A DNA stretch of 64,000 bases, from assembly GCA_965262585.1 (NCBI GenBank), contig OZ253546.1, positions 2,046,001-2,110,000 of the forward strand, read 5' to 3'. Both the position numbers and the translations under genes were made by a program. Each line of letters starts with the position of its first letter. The first letter of the stretch is position 1. Positions 55,764 to 64,000 of this stretch are shown piece by piece. Below the pieces are notes generated by a model. That model had not been told where the DNA came from. It made no database searches and saw only the letters and a list, made by a program, of their open reading frames with translations. This stretch comes from JAHRAW01 sp965262585. GTDB lineage: Bacteria; Pseudomonadota; Gammaproteobacteria; Arenicellales; Poriferihabitantaceae.

Positions 55764-56321
55764 ATGAAAAAATTTGTTTTTGCAAACAGAAACGTGGACA
55801 AAATTGAAGTCAATGACGTTGGTATCATTACTGATGAAGATGATGAATCTTTGTGTGTCTTTTTTGTCCGTCTGTGGGAAGAAAGTATACTGGAGAGGAA
55901 AAGTTGTAGCGATTTTAATGTTGATGAAACCGGCGACAATTACCAAAACAAGATTTGTAACGTCTGTCACAAAATAAAACCTACCGAAGAGTTTGCCATA
56001 AATCAAAGCAATAAAGGGAAGCCTGTATTGCGAAGGCCGTCTTGCAAGTCGTGCCGGATGAATATAGACGGTGTAAATATCCCCTCATCCGTGAAGTCGG
56101 AGTGGGAGAAAGACAGACCACATAAGGAACCCTTCCAATGTCCGGTATGCGACAAAAGGACGATTGCTGATGTGACTAGTAGGGTCGTGCTCGACCATAA
56201 TCATAAAACCGGCAAAGTACGAGGCTGGATTTGCGATAGTTGTAACACCGGTCTGGGGCGTTTCAAAGACGATCCGGTCATCGCTCGTCATATGGCGGAC
56301 TATATCGAGGAGAAAACTTAA
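55764..56321 (+). CDS. Predicted type II restriction endonuclease, Hpy99I/endonuclease VII-like (beta-beta-alpha-metal)
   Basis: The 185-residue protein has two cysteine modules that look like a duplication: C65xxC68...C94xxC97 and C126xxC129...C157xxC160, each able to hold one zinc. The second contains the nuclease motif VVLDHNHKTGKVRGWICDSCNTGLG with DHNH at 144-147. Two four-Cys zinc modules with one active site is the architecture I know for Hpy99I (CGWCG); phage endonuclease VII shares only the active-site part. It overlaps the convergent methyltransferase gene by 4 bp, which fits a restriction-modification pair. Base composition is clearly AT-richer than the flanks, a sign of transfer. 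A homing or Holliday nuclease is the alternative. Confidence 0.7.
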   Translation: MKKFVFANRNVDKIEVNDVGIITDEDDESLCVFFVRLWEESILERKSCSDFNVDETGDNYQNKICNVCHKIKPTEEFAINQSNKGKPVLRRPSCKSCRMNIDGVNIPSSVKSEWEKDRPHKEPFQCPVCDKRTIADVTSRVVLDHNHKTGKVRGWICDSCNTGLGRFKDDPVIARHMADYIEEKT

Positions 56322-57142
56322 AACCCGTAATCATCCAGTCGCTGCTTGGCGATTTTCACATACTGTTTCGATATATCACAACCAATATAATGTCGTCCAT
56401 GCACTGCTGCCATTTTGCAGGTTGTGCCTGAACCGCACATCAAATCAAACACAACATCGCCGGGGTTAGTCCACGACAAAATGTGATCTGCCGCCAACTT
56501 TTCTGGAAAAATTGCCGTATGTTGAAAAGCAATTTTGTCACGTGTGGAACCGCCCATTCCGACCGCGTACTCCCAAATGTTGGTAAGCGTTTTAGTTGGT
56601 TTCAACTCTTTCAACACCTTTTTGTTGATACCGTCCGCCCCCTTATTATGTACTACCATCTCTTTGCCATTCCGCACAGTTCCGGTTTTGAGCGGGTTGA
56701 AAGTTGCCGGTGAACCTTTGCTCAACACAAACATAAACTCATAGCAATTGGTGTAGGCGTTGCTACGCATAAAAGGGGTATTTTTCTTTTTGTAGATCAT
56801 CACATCATGCACATTGAAACCAATATCTTGGAATCCAATCGCCTGCCGAAAACTAGTAAGCGTCTTGTTGCCCTTGACAATTTTATCACCAACAACCCAA
56901 ACAACCATGCCACCTTTCTTGACGACTTTGTATAGTCCGCTTGCAACACCAGTGAAGTCAAATTCATACTGATTGTAATCGCGCAAATTATCATACGGCG
57001 GTGAAGTTACCACCAAGTCAACAGATTCAGGTATCATCTTTTCCATCACATCAACTGCATTCCCGCAAACAATTTCATTCAAAAATGGAATGTCGCGATT
57101 TGTGCTACAGTTAACGAGTTTTAATTTTCTTTGTGTTGCCAT
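56318..57142 (-). CDS. Site-specific DNA methyltransferase (N4-cytosine or N6-adenine, beta-type)
   Basis: The 274-residue enzyme has motif IV TSPPYDNLRDY (46-56) before motif I FDLMCGSGTT (232-241), the order of the beta group. PGDVVFDLMCGSGTTCKMAAVHGRHYIGCDIS is near the C-terminus. The SPPY form is found in N4-cytosine and some N6-adenine enzymes. It pairs with the convergent endonuclease gene and would protect its target. There is no separate target-recognition domain, as expected for a small type II enzyme. Composition is AT-rich like the nuclease gene. Confidence 0.85.
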   Translation of the reverse strand: MATQRKLKLVNCSTNRDIPFLNEIVCGNAVDVMEKMIPESVDLVVTSPPYDNLRDYNQYEFDFTGVASGLYKVVKKGGMVVWVVGDKIVKGNKTLTSFRQAIGFQDIGFNVHDVMIYKKKNTPFMRSNAYTNCYEFMFVLSKGSPATFNPLKTGTVRNGKEMVVHNKGADGINKKVLKELKPTKTLTNIWEYAVGMGGSTRDKIAFQHTAIFPEKLAADHILSWTNPGDVVFDLMCGSGTTCKMAAVHGRHYIGCDISKQYVKIAKQRLDDYGF

Positions 57143-57160
57143 TGTTTTGCGATGATAAAT

Positions 57161-57189
57161 AGAATATATGGAGTAGATGTAACGGTCAA
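57161..57189 (-). promoter_or_regulatory. Possible methyltransferase promoter
   Basis: On the minus strand TTGACC (57189-57184) and TATTCT (57166-57161) are separated by 17 bp, placing the start of transcription about 10-15 bp before the methyltransferase ATG. Confidence 0.4.
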
Positions 57190-57195
57190 AATTTT

Positions 57196-57215
57196 ACCAC
57201 ATTTTCTGATGTGGT
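57196..57215. promoter_or_regulatory. Palindrome upstream of the methyltransferase gene, possible operator
   Basis: ACCACAT-N6-ATGTGGT is a 7-bp-arm inverted repeat just upstream of the predicted methyltransferase -35. A second TTGACC (57221-57216) and TAAAAT (57196-57191) overlap it as a weak alternative promoter. It could bind the methyltransferase or a regulator. Confidence 0.35.
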
Positions 57216-57292
57216 GGTCAATTTTTTTACTCATCATATGATCGGACGATGTTTCTAAATTTCCGCTACAATCACCCACAGCCAAGTACTCA

Positions 57293-59242
57293 TTGAACTC
57301 ATCCAAAAGTTCTAAAGCCCTCGCCGCCGATGGTGTTTTTCATCAATCGGCGGAGGGGTTCACTCCTCGTGTCGCTCAGCAGGAAATGGCGGCGGCGGTG
57401 GAGGATGCGCTCGGCCATGGTGGTGCGTTGGTGGTCGAGTCGGGCACCGGCACCGGCAAGACTTATGCCTATCTCGTGCCGGTTGTGTTGAGTGGGCGGC
57501 GCACCATCATCTCCACCGGCACCAAACACCTCCAAGACCAAATATTCAACCGCGATTTACCGCAAGTGGGCAAGGTCCTCGGCAAGCCGGTGGATGCGGC
57601 GTTGCTCAAGGGGCGTGCCAATTATGTATGCCGTTATCGCCTCAAGTTGCAAACCGGGCAAAGCGATTTGATTGGCAAGGCCGAGACCGAATCCTTCCGT
57701 TTGGTTGAACAGTGGGCGGCGACTACCCAAAGCGGCGATATTTCCGAAGCCACCGACCTCAGCGAAGAATCACCCTTGTGGCAGCGGGTTACCTCCACCG
57801 CCGACAACTGCCTCGGCGGACAATGCCCGGATTTCAAGCAGTGCTTCGTGGTGAAGGCGCGGCAACAAGCCATGCAGGCGGACATTGTGGTGGTGAACCA
57901 TCACTTGTTTTTTTCCGACTTTACGCTGAAATCCGAAGGCTTCGGCGAATTGCTGCCCCAACACGATGCGGTGATATTCGACGAAGCCCACAGCCTCGCC
58001 GAAACCGCTTCGGTTTTTTTCGGTTTCACGATTTCTGGCGGACAGATCGTTGATCTGGAGCGGGACGTGGAGGCGGCTGAAAAGGCCGAACAAAGCGGCG
58101 TTGATTTTTCCGCCGCATCGGGGCTGCTTAAAGAATCGCTGAAGGATGCGCAACAAGCGAGCAAGCGTTTCATCGGCCAGTCCGTTGATTTTGCCGCCCT
58201 GCAAAACAGCGAGTTTAACGACGCCTGTCAAGGATTGCGGCAAGCCCTTGAAGGGCTGACACAAGCCCTCGCCGCCGCCGCCCCCAGCGGAGACGGCTTG
58301 CGACGCTGCCACGAACGTTGCCTGCTGATTCAAGAGCGACTCGACACTTGGCTAAGCGGCGGCGACAGCAACTTGATCTGCTGGGCCGAGATTGGCGAAC
58401 GCCGGTTTCTTTTTCACGGCACGCCGTTGCAAATCAGCGATCGTTTCACCGAGATGATGGAGCGCAAGTCAGCGGAGTGGCCGGCGGCGTGGATTTTCAC
58501 TTCGGCGACGCTGGCGGTGCGCAAAGACTTTTCCGCGTTTTGCAACCGACTGGGGCTGCAGGATGCGCACACCCGACGCTGGGAAAGCCCGTACGATTTT
58601 GCAAAAAACGCGCTGCTGTATCTGCCAACGGACATGCCGGACCCGCGCCAGATTGGGTTTGATGAAGCCCTGGGTAACCTCATTACCGAGGTCCTCAACG
58701 CAAGCCGTGGCCGCGCCTTTTGCCTGTTCACCAGTTACGAAATGATGAACCGGGTGCATCGGCGGCTGTGCGATCATGCAGACTGGGGCGACTGGCCGGT
58801 TCTGCTGCAGGGGCAGGCGCCGAAAAGTGAATTACTCAAGCGCTTCGACGAGCACGGCCATGCGGTGCTATTCGGCACTTCGAGTTTCTGGGAAGGGGTG
58901 GATGTGGTGGGCGAACACTTGTCCTGCGTCATCATCGACAAACTGCCGTTTGCGCCGCCGGATGATCCGGTGCTGAAAAGCCGCCTCAATGCGTGCGAAC
59001 AAGAAGACGGTAATCCGTTTATGGATATTCAAGTTCCGCAGGCGGTGATTGCTCTGAAGCAAGGCGCCGGGCGTCTGATTCGCTCGGAAACCGACCGTGG
59101 CGTGCTGGTGCTGTGCGATCCGCGAGTGGTCTCGAAGGGGTATGGCAGATTGTTCCTCGGCAGTTTGCCCGGCATGGCGCGCTCCCGCGATATAAATGAT
59201 GTGCGGGCGTTTTTTGGTGCTGAACCGCTTGAATCGCAATGA
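57293..59242 (+). CDS. DinG/YoaA-family ATP-dependent DNA helicase
   Basis: The 649-residue superfamily 2 helicase has Walker A ESGTGTGKT (49-57), DEAH at 230-233 (VIFDEAHSLAE), and motif VI QGAGRLIRSETDRG. Four cysteines (113, 173, 178, 184) can bind an Fe-S cluster as in XPD/DinG enzymes. It resembles YoaA more than DinG by length. The only in-frame start is TTG 57293, because a stop lies at 57239-57241; its upstream DNA appears to belong to the restriction-modification cassette. The gene overlaps tsaB by 4 bp. Confidence 0.85.
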   Translation: MNSSKSSKALAADGVFHQSAEGFTPRVAQQEMAAAVEDALGHGGALVVESGTGTGKTYAYLVPVVLSGRRTIISTGTKHLQDQIFNRDLPQVGKVLGKPVDAALLKGRANYVCRYRLKLQTGQSDLIGKAETESFRLVEQWAATTQSGDISEATDLSEESPLWQRVTSTADNCLGGQCPDFKQCFVVKARQQAMQADIVVVNHHLFFSDFTLKSEGFGELLPQHDAVIFDEAHSLAETASVFFGFTISGGQIVDLERDVEAAEKAEQSGVDFSAASGLLKESLKDAQQASKRFIGQSVDFAALQNSEFNDACQGLRQALEGLTQALAAAAPSGDGLRRCHERCLLIQERLDTWLSGGDSNLICWAEIGERRFLFHGTPLQISDRFTEMMERKSAEWPAAWIFTSATLAVRKDFSAFCNRLGLQDAHTRRWESPYDFAKNALLYLPTDMPDPRQIGFDEALGNLITEVLNASRGRAFCLFTSYEMMNRVHRRLCDHADWGDWPVLLQGQAPKSELLKRFDEHGHAVLFGTSSFWEGVDVVGEHLSCVIIDKLPFAPPDDPVLKSRLNACEQEDGNPFMDIQVPQAVIALKQGAGRLIRSETDRGVLVLCDPRVVSKGYGRLFLGSLPGMARSRDINDVRAFFGAEPLESQ

Positions 59243-59958
59243 GCAAAACCGAACTCAAAATACTCGCCATCGACACCGCCACCGAAGCCTGTTCAGTAGC
59301 CTTGAATCTGGGCGGAGAAATCACCCACCGCTCTGAAATCGCCCCCAAAAGCCATTCCAAATTGGTGCTGGGCATGGTGGAATTTTTATTACAGCAATCC
59401 GGCCTTGAACTCCGGCAGTTGGATGCGCTGGCGGTGGACGTCGGCCCCGGTTCATTCACCGGCGTGCGGATTGGCATCGGCACCGCCCAGGGGTTGGCCT
59501 ACGGCGCCGGGCTCAAGGTCGTGCCGGTGGGATCGCTGGAAACGCTTGCCTACGATGCCGCCCATGAAACCGTGCTGGCCGCCATTGACGCCCGCATGGG
59601 GCAGGTATACTACGGCCTGTATGCTAATCCGGTCGCTCCCCAAGCGGGCTTGCCGGAAGCAATTCCAGAAGCAATTATCGAACCCGCGCTGGCCTCGCCG
59701 CAACATCTGAACGCCGGCCAGCGGTCGGGAATCGTCGGGGTCGGCAGTGGCTGGGATCGCTATGCGCCGGTTTTACTGGAGTCGCTGAATGGGTCACTAA
59801 ATGAGTCAGGGGCGAAGTGGTTGGCGGGGCGCTATCCCGATGCGCAAGCGGTATCGCGGATTGCCGCCGTGCGGGGGATGCAAAGCGCGTGTTCACCGCT
59901 GGAATTGACCGCCAGTTATATCCGCGATGAAGTCGCCACGGTTAGTGCCGAGCGATAA
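59239..59958 (+). CDS. tsaB: tRNA threonylcarbamoyladenosine biosynthesis protein TsaB
   Basis: The 239-residue protein partners TsaD in making t6A37 of ANN-reading tRNAs. It starts LKILAIDTATEACSVAL and has LDALAVDVGPGSFTGVRIGIGTAQGLAYG, then AIDARMGQVYYGLY, all typical of TsaB. It overlaps the helicase gene by 4 bp (ATGA). The yoaA-tsaB neighbourhood is seen in other gammaproteobacteria. Confidence 0.92.
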   Translation: MSKTELKILAIDTATEACSVALNLGGEITHRSEIAPKSHSKLVLGMVEFLLQQSGLELRQLDALAVDVGPGSFTGVRIGIGTAQGLAYGAGLKVVPVGSLETLAYDAAHETVLAAIDARMGQVYYGLYANPVAPQAGLPEAIPEAIIEPALASPQHLNAGQRSGIVGVGSGWDRYAPVLLESLNGSLNESGAKWLAGRYPDAQAVSRIAAVRGMQSACSPLELTASYIRDEVATVSAER

Positions 59959-59979
59959 CAGGCCGTAATCAAACCGTAA

Positions 59980-60828
59980 TCACTTCGCTACCGACAAAAC
60001 CACATCGCTGACGAAGCGCGTGCCGAAGTATGCCAACGCCAGAATGGCGAAGGCGGCGATGGTCCATCGTGCGGCGACTCGGCCCCGCCAGCCGAAAATC
60101 CTGCGCCCCAGCAACAACCCACCAAAACCGCCCCAAGCCAGCAACGCCAGCAAGATATGGTGATTGAACAGCAACAGCGAACCGTAGTTTTGCTGGGTAT
60201 TGAGCATGCCGGTGGCGAGGTTCACGGTCAAAAGAACAAAGCCCAGCAGGGTTAGTTGAAACAGATTGGATTCCATGGTTTCCAGAGCCGGTAACGCCGG
60301 AAAAAAACTCCCCGGATTGGGTTTGTGCAGTTGCCGTTCTTGAATCCACAAAATCAGTGCTTGCGCGAAAGCGATGCTCAGAACGCCGTAGGCGGGAATG
60401 GCGATGGCGATATGCCGCCCGATGCCGCGCGGCAGGTTTTCCAGCAACAATGCCTCGCCGGGTAGCAGCCAGCCGATTATCAAACCAAGCAACCCCCACG
60501 GCATCACAATCAAGCCGAGGTTGAGGGTTTGCTTCACCATAGACGCCGCCAGAAACAGCACCACGGTCATCCACGCCACCAGCGACACGACGTTGCCGAG
60601 TGCCAAATTGAGCGCGCCGCTGCCGCCGCTACTACTGCCGCTGCCGCTAAGATATAATTGCGTATACAGATGCAAGGCGTGCAGGCAGACCGCCGCCGCC
60701 ACCAACAGCCGAATGGCGGTGGCATCGGTTGCTTTGGAGGCCGCGCCAACCGTTGCGCGCCGCCAGATTAACCAACTGACGGCGACATAAAGGCCAATCG
60801 CAACGGCAACATACATCGCTATGGGCAT
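59980..60828 (-). CDS. YpjD-like cytochrome c assembly family membrane protein
   Basis: The 282-residue membrane protein has about eight membrane segments and belongs to the CcsA/CcmC-like group (YpjD/HemX type). A conserved histidine lies in LLLFNHHILLALLAWGGFGGLLLGRR, and PRGIGRHIAIAIPAYGVLSIAFAQALILW precedes it. The E. coli counterpart ypjD is also next to ffh. ATG 60828 is preferred to an upstream TTG at 60840. Its exact role is not settled. Confidence 0.82.
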   Translation of the reverse strand: MPIAMYVAVAIGLYVAVSWLIWRRATVGAASKATDATAIRLLVAAAVCLHALHLYTQLYLSGSGSSSGGSGALNLALGNVVSLVAWMTVVLFLAASMVKQTLNLGLIVMPWGLLGLIIGWLLPGEALLLENLPRGIGRHIAIAIPAYGVLSIAFAQALILWIQERQLHKPNPGSFFPALPALETMESNLFQLTLLGFVLLTVNLATGMLNTQQNYGSLLLFNHHILLALLAWGGFGGLLLGRRIFGWRGRVAARWTIAAFAILALAYFGTRFVSDVVLSVAK

Positions 60829-60922
60829 TTGAATACGCAATGGTGAAAGGATTGAAAGTTCGATTATACACCGCCCCCACGGCGGGTCTTGCCACTATCA
60901 CGGCTACTATCACGCATACGCC

Positions 60923-62284
60923 ATGTTCGACCAACTCAGCGACCAATTAAAGCAGACCTTCCGCAACCTGCGCGGCAGGGGGCGTTTGTCTGAGGAAAAC
61001 ATTGCCGAAGCCATGCGCGAAGTTCGCGTCGCGCTTTTGCAGGCGGATGTGTCCCTTGAGGTCACGCGGAGTTTTATCGAGCAAGTAAAAACCCGCGCCC
61101 TGGAGCGCGAAGTGCTGGGCAGTTTGTCCCCCGGGCAGGCGGTAATCGCGGTGGTGCATCGGGAACTGGTCAGCCTGATGGGGGAAGCCAACGATGAATT
61201 GAACCTCGCCGCGCAACCGCCGGTGGTGATTCTGGTGGCCGGGTTGCAAGGCGCCGGCAAGACCACCACGGTCGGCAAACTGGCCCGATTGCTGACACAA
61301 CGACATCGCAAAGATGTGCTGGTGGCCGGCGCCGATGTGTATCGACCGGCGGCTATCGAACAGTTGCGGCTGCTCGCCACAGATGCCGGGGCGCGATTCT
61401 TTACCAGCGACCAGGGACATGATGCGGTGGATATCGCCGCCGCATCGGTGGCCGAAGCGCGCAAGTCGGCGGCGGATGTGGTGATCATCGACACCGCCGG
61501 ACGGCTGCACATGGACGGCGAAATGATGACCGAAATAAAACGCATTCACGCAGCGGTAAATCCGACCGAGACGCTATTCGTAGTCGATAGCATGAGCGGA
61601 CAGGACGCGGTTAACAGTGCGCGCGCCTTCGATCAGGCGTTGTCGTTCACCGGCGTAGTGCTGACCAAAACAGACGGAGACGCACGCGGCGGGGCGGCAT
61701 TATCGATTCGCCATGCCACGGGAAAACCAATCAAATTTATCGGAGTCGGCGAAGGCTTGGACGCCCTCGAAGCGTTCCACCCGGAGCGAGTCGCCTCAAG
61801 AATTTTGGGAATGGGCGATGTGCTATCGCTGGTCGAAGAAGCCGAGCGCAAAGTCGATCAAGATCAAGCCAAAAAAATGGCCGCCAAAATAACCAAAGGA
61901 AAATCCTTTGACCTCGAAGATTTTCGCGACCAGTTGATGCAGATGGAAACAATGGGCGGCATGTCCGGGATTATGGACAAACTCCCCGGCATGGGGCAGG
62001 TGCCACAAAAAGCCCTCAACCAATTCGGAGTCGGACAAACCGCCCGCACCATCGCCATCATCAATTCCATGACCCCCCACGAAAGACACTTCCCGGCAGT
62101 CCTACGCGGCTCACGCAAAAAACGCATCGCAAACGGCGCCGGCGTGCAAGTGCAAGAAGTCAACCGTCTGCTAAAACAGTTTATGCAAATGCAAAAGATG
62201 ATGAAGCGAATGAACAAAAAAGGCGGGATGAAACAAATGATGGAACAGATGCAACGAGGCGGAATGCCGGGGGCCGGGTTTTAG
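60923..62284 (+). CDS. ffh: Signal recognition particle protein Ffh
   Basis: The 453-residue GTPase binds 4.5S RNA and signal sequences and delivers inner membrane proteins to FtsY. It has the N domain, the G1 motif GLQGAGKTT (107-115), DTAGRLHMDGEMM, and TKTDGDARGGAALS. The methionine-rich M domain follows (QFMQMQKMMKRMNKKGGMKQMMEQMQRGGMPG). It is divergent from the ypjD-like gene, as in E. coli. Confidence 0.97.
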   Translation: MFDQLSDQLKQTFRNLRGRGRLSEENIAEAMREVRVALLQADVSLEVTRSFIEQVKTRALEREVLGSLSPGQAVIAVVHRELVSLMGEANDELNLAAQPPVVILVAGLQGAGKTTTVGKLARLLTQRHRKDVLVAGADVYRPAAIEQLRLLATDAGARFFTSDQGHDAVDIAAASVAEARKSAADVVIIDTAGRLHMDGEMMTEIKRIHAAVNPTETLFVVDSMSGQDAVNSARAFDQALSFTGVVLTKTDGDARGGAALSIRHATGKPIKFIGVGEGLDALEAFHPERVASRILGMGDVLSLVEEAERKVDQDQAKKMAAKITKGKSFDLEDFRDQLMQMETMGGMSGIMDKLPGMGQVPQKALNQFGVGQTARTIAIINSMTPHERHFPAVLRGSRKKRIANGAGVQVQEVNRLLKQFMQMQKMMKRMNKKGGMKQMMEQMQRGGMPGAGF

Positions 62285-62320
62285 TGGGATTTGAGTGGCA
62301 AGCCGGGGTGAACTACAAGG

Positions 62321-62326
62321 TATAAT
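62321..62326 (+). promoter_or_regulatory. Possible -10 element of the ATPase-TOPRIM gene
   Basis: TATAAT with no good -35 at the usual distance lies 111 bp before the likely start of the ATPase-TOPRIM gene. Confidence 0.3.
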
Positions 62327-62431
62327 AGCAACCGGATTTTATCGTTTATCAATATCGGGACTGGAAAAGAAAAACAACACTTCATGTCGCTAATCAAACC
62401 TTATTTGTGGTGGGGGAGTAAAGAAAAAATT

Positions 62432-64000
62432 ATGTACGCCAAGAGAATCCAAATCAAAAACTACGGCCCCATTGAGGATATTGATATTACTTTTCCTTTC
62501 GATGGTGAAAACCCTAAACCTATTTTGTTGGTCGGTGAAAATGGGTCGGGGAAAAGTATATTTCTGTCGCATATTGTTAACTGCTTAATGTTGGCACAAA
62601 GCGAGGTATATCCGAACAATAGTGAAGTAAAAAAAGGGAACGTATATAAACTCCTTTCTCCATCCTACATAAAGTCTAAAAATATTTTTTCCTGGTGGAG
62701 AGTTGAATTTGGAAAAGAACTGTTTTGGGAAGAAATGGTATTGAGTAAACTGAAAAAAAATTTTAGGGAAAAACCTAATATAGTATCAGCCGAGATATGG
62801 AACCAAATGAAAGACACCGGTGCGTTTGGTTTTCATACCAATATAAATTCCAATCAACAAATCATTGATACCGTAAAGAACCTTTTTCAAACTAATTCTG
62901 TCCTTTATTTTCCACCTAATCGGTTTGAGGAACCAGCATGGTTGAATGAGAAAAATTTGCTGGCTAAAGTCGAGTATATGGAAATGACTAAAATCACAGG
63001 ATATACCAACCGCAAGATTATCAATTATTCGCCACTTCGTGATAATCAGAATTGGTTGTTTGAAGTTTTATATGACCGCGCTGTTTTTGAAATTCAGCGT
63101 AGACAAGCGAGTGAGAAGCCTAACTCTTTTACGAATCCTTGGGTTTACCGAGGGATGGCAACACAGATTGCTAATTTGGTTCTCCACATAGTTAGGCAGA
63201 TTTTTCAAGCAGATAAAACATTGCGATTTGGGATTGGAGAAAGACACAACAGAAGAATTTCTCTAATGCAAAACGATAGACCTATTGTCCCCAATATTTT
63301 CCAATTATCCAGCGGAGAAACCGCTTTATTGAATCTGTTTCTATCAATTTTACGGGATTGTGATTTATCTGACAAATCATTGGCAGATACTAATAGTATT
63401 CAGGGAATTGTTATCGTAGATGAAATTGATTTACATCTGCATTCTACTCATCAACATGAGATACTGCCGACATTGATAAAAATGTTTCCGAGAGTTCAAT
63501 TTATTGTTACGACACATTCTCCGCTGTTTGTGCTTGGAATGGAAAAAACTTTCGGTAAGGATGGTTTTGCACTTTACAGTCTTCCGCGAGGAAACCAAAT
63601 TGACCCTGAGCAGTTTGGAGAATTTGGAAGTGCCTACAATTCTTTTAGAGAAACGGAAAGATTTTTAGAAGATACGCAGGATGCAATTAAGAAATCCAAA
63701 AAACCTGTCCTATTTATGGAAGGTGCAACCGATATAAAATATTTACAAAAAGCCGCTGAATTGTTTGATGAGACGGAATTATTTAATAAATTTGAAATAA
63801 AGGACGGCGATGATCATCGTGAAACAAGGGGAGGCGGTTCTGGCAAATTGGATAAAATATGGAAACATTTTGACTCCAAGCTTGCTTATATTACCCCGCA
63901 AAAAATAGTTTTGCTTTATGACTGTGATGTCGGTATTCGATATAGTTCTAAGGGAAATATATTTAAAAGAAATATTCCCCAACAAGAAAATCATCCGATA
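62432..64000 (+). CDS. OLD-type AAA ATPase with TOPRIM domain, candidate phage-defence protein (3' end outside window)
   Basis: The open frame runs to the window edge (523 codons). An ABC-type ATPase half has Walker A GENGSGKS (35-42), signature LSSGETALL from Leu292, Walker B IVIVDEIDLHLH around Asp330, and TTHSP (H-loop near 362). A TOPRIM-like half follows: VLFMEGATDIKYL with Glu430, and YDCDVG with Asp497 and Asp499, the usual metal-binding set. This is the OLD nuclease arrangement. ATG 62432 gives the typical MYAKRIQIKNYGPIED start; ATG 62384 is in frame and would add 16 residues. Base composition is markedly AT-rich. Whether a partner gene such as a GajB-like helicase follows cannot be seen. 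Confidence 0.75.
   Translation, partial: MYAKRIQIKNYGPIEDIDITFPFDGENPKPILLVGENGSGKSIFLSHIVNCLMLAQSEVYPNNSEVKKGNVYKLLSPSYIKSKNIFSWWRVEFGKELFWEEMVLSKLKKNFREKPNIVSAEIWNQMKDTGAFGFHTNINSNQQIIDTVKNLFQTNSVLYFPPNRFEEPAWLNEKNLLAKVEYMEMTKITGYTNRKIINYSPLRDNQNWLFEVLYDRAVFEIQRRQASEKPNSFTNPWVYRGMATQIANLVLHIVRQIFQADKTLRFGIGERHNRRISLMQNDRPIVPNIFQLSSGETALLNLFLSILRDCDLSDKSLADTNSIQGIVIVDEIDLHLHSTHQHEILPTLIKMFPRVQFIVTTHSPLFVLGMEKTFGKDGFALYSLPRGNQIDPEQFGEFGSAYNSFRETERFLEDTQDAIKKSKKPVLFMEGATDIKYLQKAAELFDETELFNKFEIKDGDDHRETRGGGSGKLDKIWKHFDSKLAYITPQKIVLLYDCDVGIRYSSKGNIFKRNIPQQENHPI

Noticed and set aside
57121..57306. 61-codon minus-strand frame upstream of the methyltransferase as a controller protein
   Set aside because: It needs a TTG start inside the helicase gene, has no helix-turn-helix pattern, and covers the probable promoter.
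55764..62284. Prophage or transposon carrying the restriction-modification genes
   Set aside because: No integrase, transposase, terminal repeats or structural phage genes are visible; only the two genes have foreign composition.

Overview
The window is about 64 kb of a GC-rich gammaproteobacterial chromosome. The assignment rests on gene order and gene content: csrA next to tRNA-Ser(GCT) and tRNA-Arg(ACG), rluD divergent from bamD, yggS-proC-yggT, erpA, and grpE-dnaK-dnaJ. Genus cannot be read from the sequence. Most of the window is dense housekeeping sequence. It is broken by short intergenic regions full of a dispersed palindromic repeat (core ATTCCCGC-GAAA-GCGGGAAT) and a second repeat (GGACAGGC...GCCTGTCC). 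Both recall the dRS3-type repeats of Neisseria.

Layout. 1-4326: a glycine betaine/proline-type ABC importer (end of the binding protein, ATPase, a permease with two fused permease domains, and an unknown membrane protein). 4355-16096: a membrane ClpP-like protein, threonine synthase, an acyl-CoA-synthetase-like ligase, nadC, rluD/bamD, purC, parC and moaB/moaD/moaE. 16463-27521: a PbfA-like PLP enzyme, a large AsmA protein, argC, yggS-proC-yggT, an ampG-like transporter and pyrE. 27597-28180: two tRNAs and csrA with an unusual acidic tail.

28376-41424 is the outstanding region: one 4,266-codon gene for a mosaic autotransporter. It has a signal peptide, three composite units with BspA/DUF285-type repeats, cadherin-like sandwiches, a near-identical 588-bp tandem array of Ig/PKD-like pairs, and a C-terminal beta-barrel. 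Its fifth to twelfth codons run through a 19-base poly-C tract. Two ATGs precede the tract in different frames, so tract length would make it a three-state phase switch with two ON registers that differ at the N-terminus. A strong extended -10 promoter sits about 220 nt upstream. The leader carries a hairpin whose loop holds several GGA motifs, so regulation by the divergent neighbour CsrA is possible.

41836-49587: groES-groEL under a perfect CIRCE operator, fxsA, dsbD-tlpA-like redox genes, a methyltransferase, a SixA-like phosphatase and a DUF488 protein. 49578-55717: a GMC oxidoreductase, erpA, and grpE-dnaK-dnaJ with a strong hairpin between dnaK and dnaJ.

55764-57142: an AT-richer cassette inserted between dnaJ and a DinG/YoaA helicase. 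It is a predicted type II restriction-modification pair: a Hpy99I-like beta-beta-alpha-metal endonuclease with two zinc-binding modules, and a convergent N4/N6 DNA methyltransferase. 57293-62284: yoaA-like helicase, tsaB, ypjD-like gene and ffh. 62432-64000: a second AT-rich accessory gene, cut by the window edge. It is an OLD-type ATPase-TOPRIM protein and a candidate phage-defence gene.
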